From Leptospira alexanderi serovar Manhao 3 str. L 60 (GTDB lineage: Bacteria > Spirochaetota > Leptospiria > Leptospirales > Leptospiraceae): 5,000 nucleotides of DNA. The DNA is taken from contig NZ_AHMT02000036.1 of NCBI RefSeq assembly GCF_000243815.2, forward strand, positions 22,501 to 27,500, given 5' to 3'. Position numbers and translations under genes: made by a program. Each line of letters starts with the position of its first letter. Positions within the stretch are counted from its first letter, which is position 1. Below the pieces are notes generated by a model, which had not been told where the DNA came from, ran no database searches, and was given only the letters and a program-made list of their open reading frames with translations. Positions 1-5,000 of the stretch are shown one piece after another.

Positions 1-1708
<1,708 letters not shown>

Positions 1709-2296
1709 ATTCCTGTATAGGAAAGAGCGTCCGGTTTCTTTGAATACGTAAAAATGCAAAAAGTCTTATATTGATTCGAAGAAGATTACGTTTTACTCAT
1801 CCCTACATAATAGAGTGTCCAAAATTCCGCGCCTCAACGGGGATTTGTGCTAAAATTGGCGGTACTTCTTTATGTAGAGATCAGTAAAGACTATAGAGTC
1901 GTCTTCCGAAGAATCTCAATTTTAGAGCACTTTAATAAAAGCAAATGCTCTGATTATCCTCTGGGAACTTTTTCTTAGATAGATCTTTTTTGATTTTTCA
2001 GCGATCCTTGTAGTCTGAAAATTCCATTTGCCCTAGGGGAATTTATTTATTTTCGCGCTTTATGCCAATCTTTTCCAAAAAAATCTTTGAGCTTTCTATT
2101 ATAAGCATATGGATTTTTGTAGTTGCATTCCTATATAGAGATTTATTCTCATCGCATCTTTTACCATCGTATTCTTGTTTTGTGCTCGTACATTGCGCCC
2201 AACTCCAAAACGAAAGAATACGCGATCTTATTCAAAACCTTACTTAAGAATTGGATCGGGAGTTTGGGGAATCAAGTTTGATTTTTTCTGCATCGA
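1709..2296. other. Gene-poor spacer with weak inverted repeats
   Basis: I see no supported gene here. A 61-codon frame at 2062-2247 has a hydrophobic start but no ribosome-binding site, and I do not accept it. Small hairpins occur: TTCCT/AGGAA right after the preceding stop (1710-1723, no T-run), AGAGCA/TGCTCT (1924-1929 with 1946-1951) and TTTTCAG/CTGAAAA (1995-2001 with 2015-2021). A wider inverted repeat, CTACATAA/TTATGTAG, lies at 1803-1810 and 1870-1877 and extends imperfectly outward. None of these is a convincing terminator or RNA gene by eye. The stretch may hold the 3' end of the preceding transcript and decayed sequence. Confidence 0.5.
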
Positions 2297-2325
2297 TTGA
2301 CTTTCGTTTAGAGAAGTACTATAAT
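2297..2325 (+). promoter_or_regulatory. Near-consensus sigma-70 promoter for the Notum-like lipoprotein gene
   Basis: TTGACT (2297-2302) and TATAAT (2320-2325) are separated by exactly 17 bases, matching the housekeeping consensus at 11 of 12 positions. Transcription would start near 2332, giving a leader of about 40 bases before the ATG at 2373. No extended -10 TG is present, and no obvious operator overlaps the site. The match suggests strong, largely constitutive transcription by the main RNA polymerase, although activity is inferred from sequence alone. Confidence 0.8.
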
Positions 2326-2357
2326 AGAAAAATTCAAAATTGAAAAAACAATAGAAA

Positions 2358-2362
2358 AGGAG
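2358..2362 (+). promoter_or_regulatory. Ribosome-binding site AGGAG
   Basis: AGGAG sits ten bases before the ATG at 2373, inside the longer purine stretch AAAAGGAG. It fixes the start of the lipoprotein gene, because the signal peptide begins right at that ATG. The spacer is slightly long and A-rich. Confidence 0.8.
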
Positions 2363-2372
2363 CTCGAAAAAA

Positions 2373-3824
<1,452 letters not shown>

Positions 3825-3831
3825 AACGAGG

Positions 3832-3870
3832 ACCCACACTACCTCTAGGGTCGTGTGGGTTTTTAATTTT
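3832..3870 (+). terminator. Intrinsic terminator of the Notum-like lipoprotein gene
   Basis: An 8-bp perfect stem, ACCCACAC (3832-3839) with GTGTGGGT (3853-3860), has a short inner ACC/GGT pairing in its loop. It is followed at once by a T-rich run (3860-3864 and 3867-3873). It begins eight bases after the TAA stop at 3822-3824. On the opposite strand no T-run follows the stem, so it should not end transcription arriving from the convergent rhomboid gene. Confidence 0.9.
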
Positions 3871-3893
3871 TTTATTAATTTTAAATCTGAAGA

Positions 3894-3976
3894 TTAAAAG
3901 TTATCTCAAAAATACTTTATCTTTCCTTAAAATGCCGATTTTAATCATTCTAAGATATGTTTGAGATAACTTCTAA
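3894..3976. repeat. Inverted repeat with 13-bp perfect arms
   Basis: AAGTTATCTCAAA (3898-3910) is the exact reverse complement of TTTGAGATAACTT (3960-3972). With one mismatch the arms extend to 17 bases (3894-3910 and 3960-3976). A 49-base interior separates them, with only weak further pairing. There is no coding frame and no T-run after the right arm. It could be the ends of a miniature mobile or dispersed repeat element, a structured RNA, or a DNA-binding site pair. The repeat itself is plain in the sequence; its role is not. Confidence 0.7.
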
Positions 3977-4358
3977 AATGACTTTCTTGTATCGACGATT
4001 TTGATTTCGGCATACGAAATTCGTTTTATTTCCTCGTAACCAAATCAGAGAAATTCAAAAGCCATGCGGTCTGGATTCAAACAGGCACATTCGCGAAGAT
4101 CAAGTTCATTGGATTTTTTTTCTTCGTGAAAAAATGTAAGACTCAAAGAAAGGAGTCGTAAGTTTATTAAGAACTTGTCCTGAAAACTTAGAATGTGGGA
4201 ATTCCTATGGGAATTGAATAGCGGAAAAGGCTGTTCGAAAATTCATAAATCTATCCAGGGACGTAATCCGTGGGAACTTCTGGGCATACGAACTTGGCGA
4301 ATGATCGTAGTTGATTGAGTTTAAGGTTTTAGGATAAAAATTCTAACGGTATGTTCTT
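3977..4358. other. Gene-poor spacer between convergent genes, with a hairpin and repeat-like sequence
   Basis: I see no supported gene. A ten-base stem (TTCGCGAAGA 4090-4099 with TCTTCGTGAA 4121-4130, nine Watson-Crick pairs and one G-U) encloses a 21-base loop. Further right, TGGGAATT occurs twice close together (4197-4204 and 4209-4216), overlapping the palindrome GGAATTCC (4199-4206). A related TGGGAACTTC follows at 4271-4280. This style of sequence resembles dispersed intergenic repeats I associate with Leptospira, but that is a recollection and not tested. No clear terminator for the leftward rhomboid gene is visible here. Confidence 0.45.
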
Positions 4359-4952
<594 letters not shown>

Positions 4953-4959
4953 AATAGAT

Positions 4960-4965
4960 TCCTTT
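4960..4965 (-). promoter_or_regulatory. Ribosome-binding site that decides a TTG start
   Basis: On the minus strand AAAGGA lies seven bases before the TTG at 4952-4950. No ATG or GTG start is better placed, and the first membrane segment begins immediately after this TTG, so the site settles the start of the rhomboid gene. Confidence 0.75.
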
Positions 4966-5000
4966 GTGTTAGTTTTCAGTCGAAGGATCGTTTATTTGGA

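Noticed and set aside
1710..1723. Hairpin TTCCT/AGGAA directly after the stop of the 320-residue gene
   Set aside because: The stem is only 5 bp and AT-rich, with no T-run after it, so it does not qualify as an intrinsic terminator.
2062..2247. 61-codon plus-strand frame with a hydrophobic N-terminal half
   Set aside because: It has no ribosome-binding site, no recognisable domain and no operon context, and it lies in an AT-rich spacer where such a frame can arise by chance. A small membrane peptide or the remnant of a gene cannot be fully excluded.
4009..4292. Direct repeat GGCATACGAA at 4009-4018 and 4283-4292
   Set aside because: A 10-base match within a spacer of about 530 bases is not rare enough to exclude chance, and the flanks do not match.

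Overview
The window looks like chromosomal DNA from a spirochaete, most probably a pathogenic Leptospira. This is inferred from the AT-rich composition, a lipoprotein signal with a loose spirochaete-type lipobox, long gene-poor spacers, and the style of its proteins. No ribosomal or other marker gene is present to prove it.

Layout from left to right. A stand-alone EAL-domain protein (cyclic di-GMP phosphodiesterase family) reads leftward from 591 and runs off the left edge. A 154-base divergent spacer follows, then a rightward gene (746-1708) for a 320-residue soluble protein that I can only tentatively place near the DUF2804 family. A 660-base spacer holds no convincing gene but ends in a near-consensus sigma-70 promoter (2297-2325). 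That promoter drives a 483-residue predicted lipoprotein (2373-3824) of the pectin acetylesterase/Notum serine hydrolase family, which is closed by a clear intrinsic terminator (3832-3870). A second gene-poor spacer of about 490 bases contains two inverted repeats and sequence that resembles dispersed repeats. It separates the hydrolase from a convergent, leftward rhomboid-family intramembrane serine protease (4359-4952), which starts at TTG.

The genes do not form one pathway or operon. The hydrolase is a single-gene transcription unit with its own promoter, ribosome-binding site and terminator. The EAL gene and the 320-residue gene diverge from a shared spacer. The rhomboid gene probably belongs to a unit that enters from the right edge. 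I see no tRNA, rRNA, CRISPR array, transposase or phage gene. The items most worth attention are the Notum-like surface hydrolase with its strong promoter, the inverted-repeat region at 3894-3976, and the poorly classified 320-residue protein.
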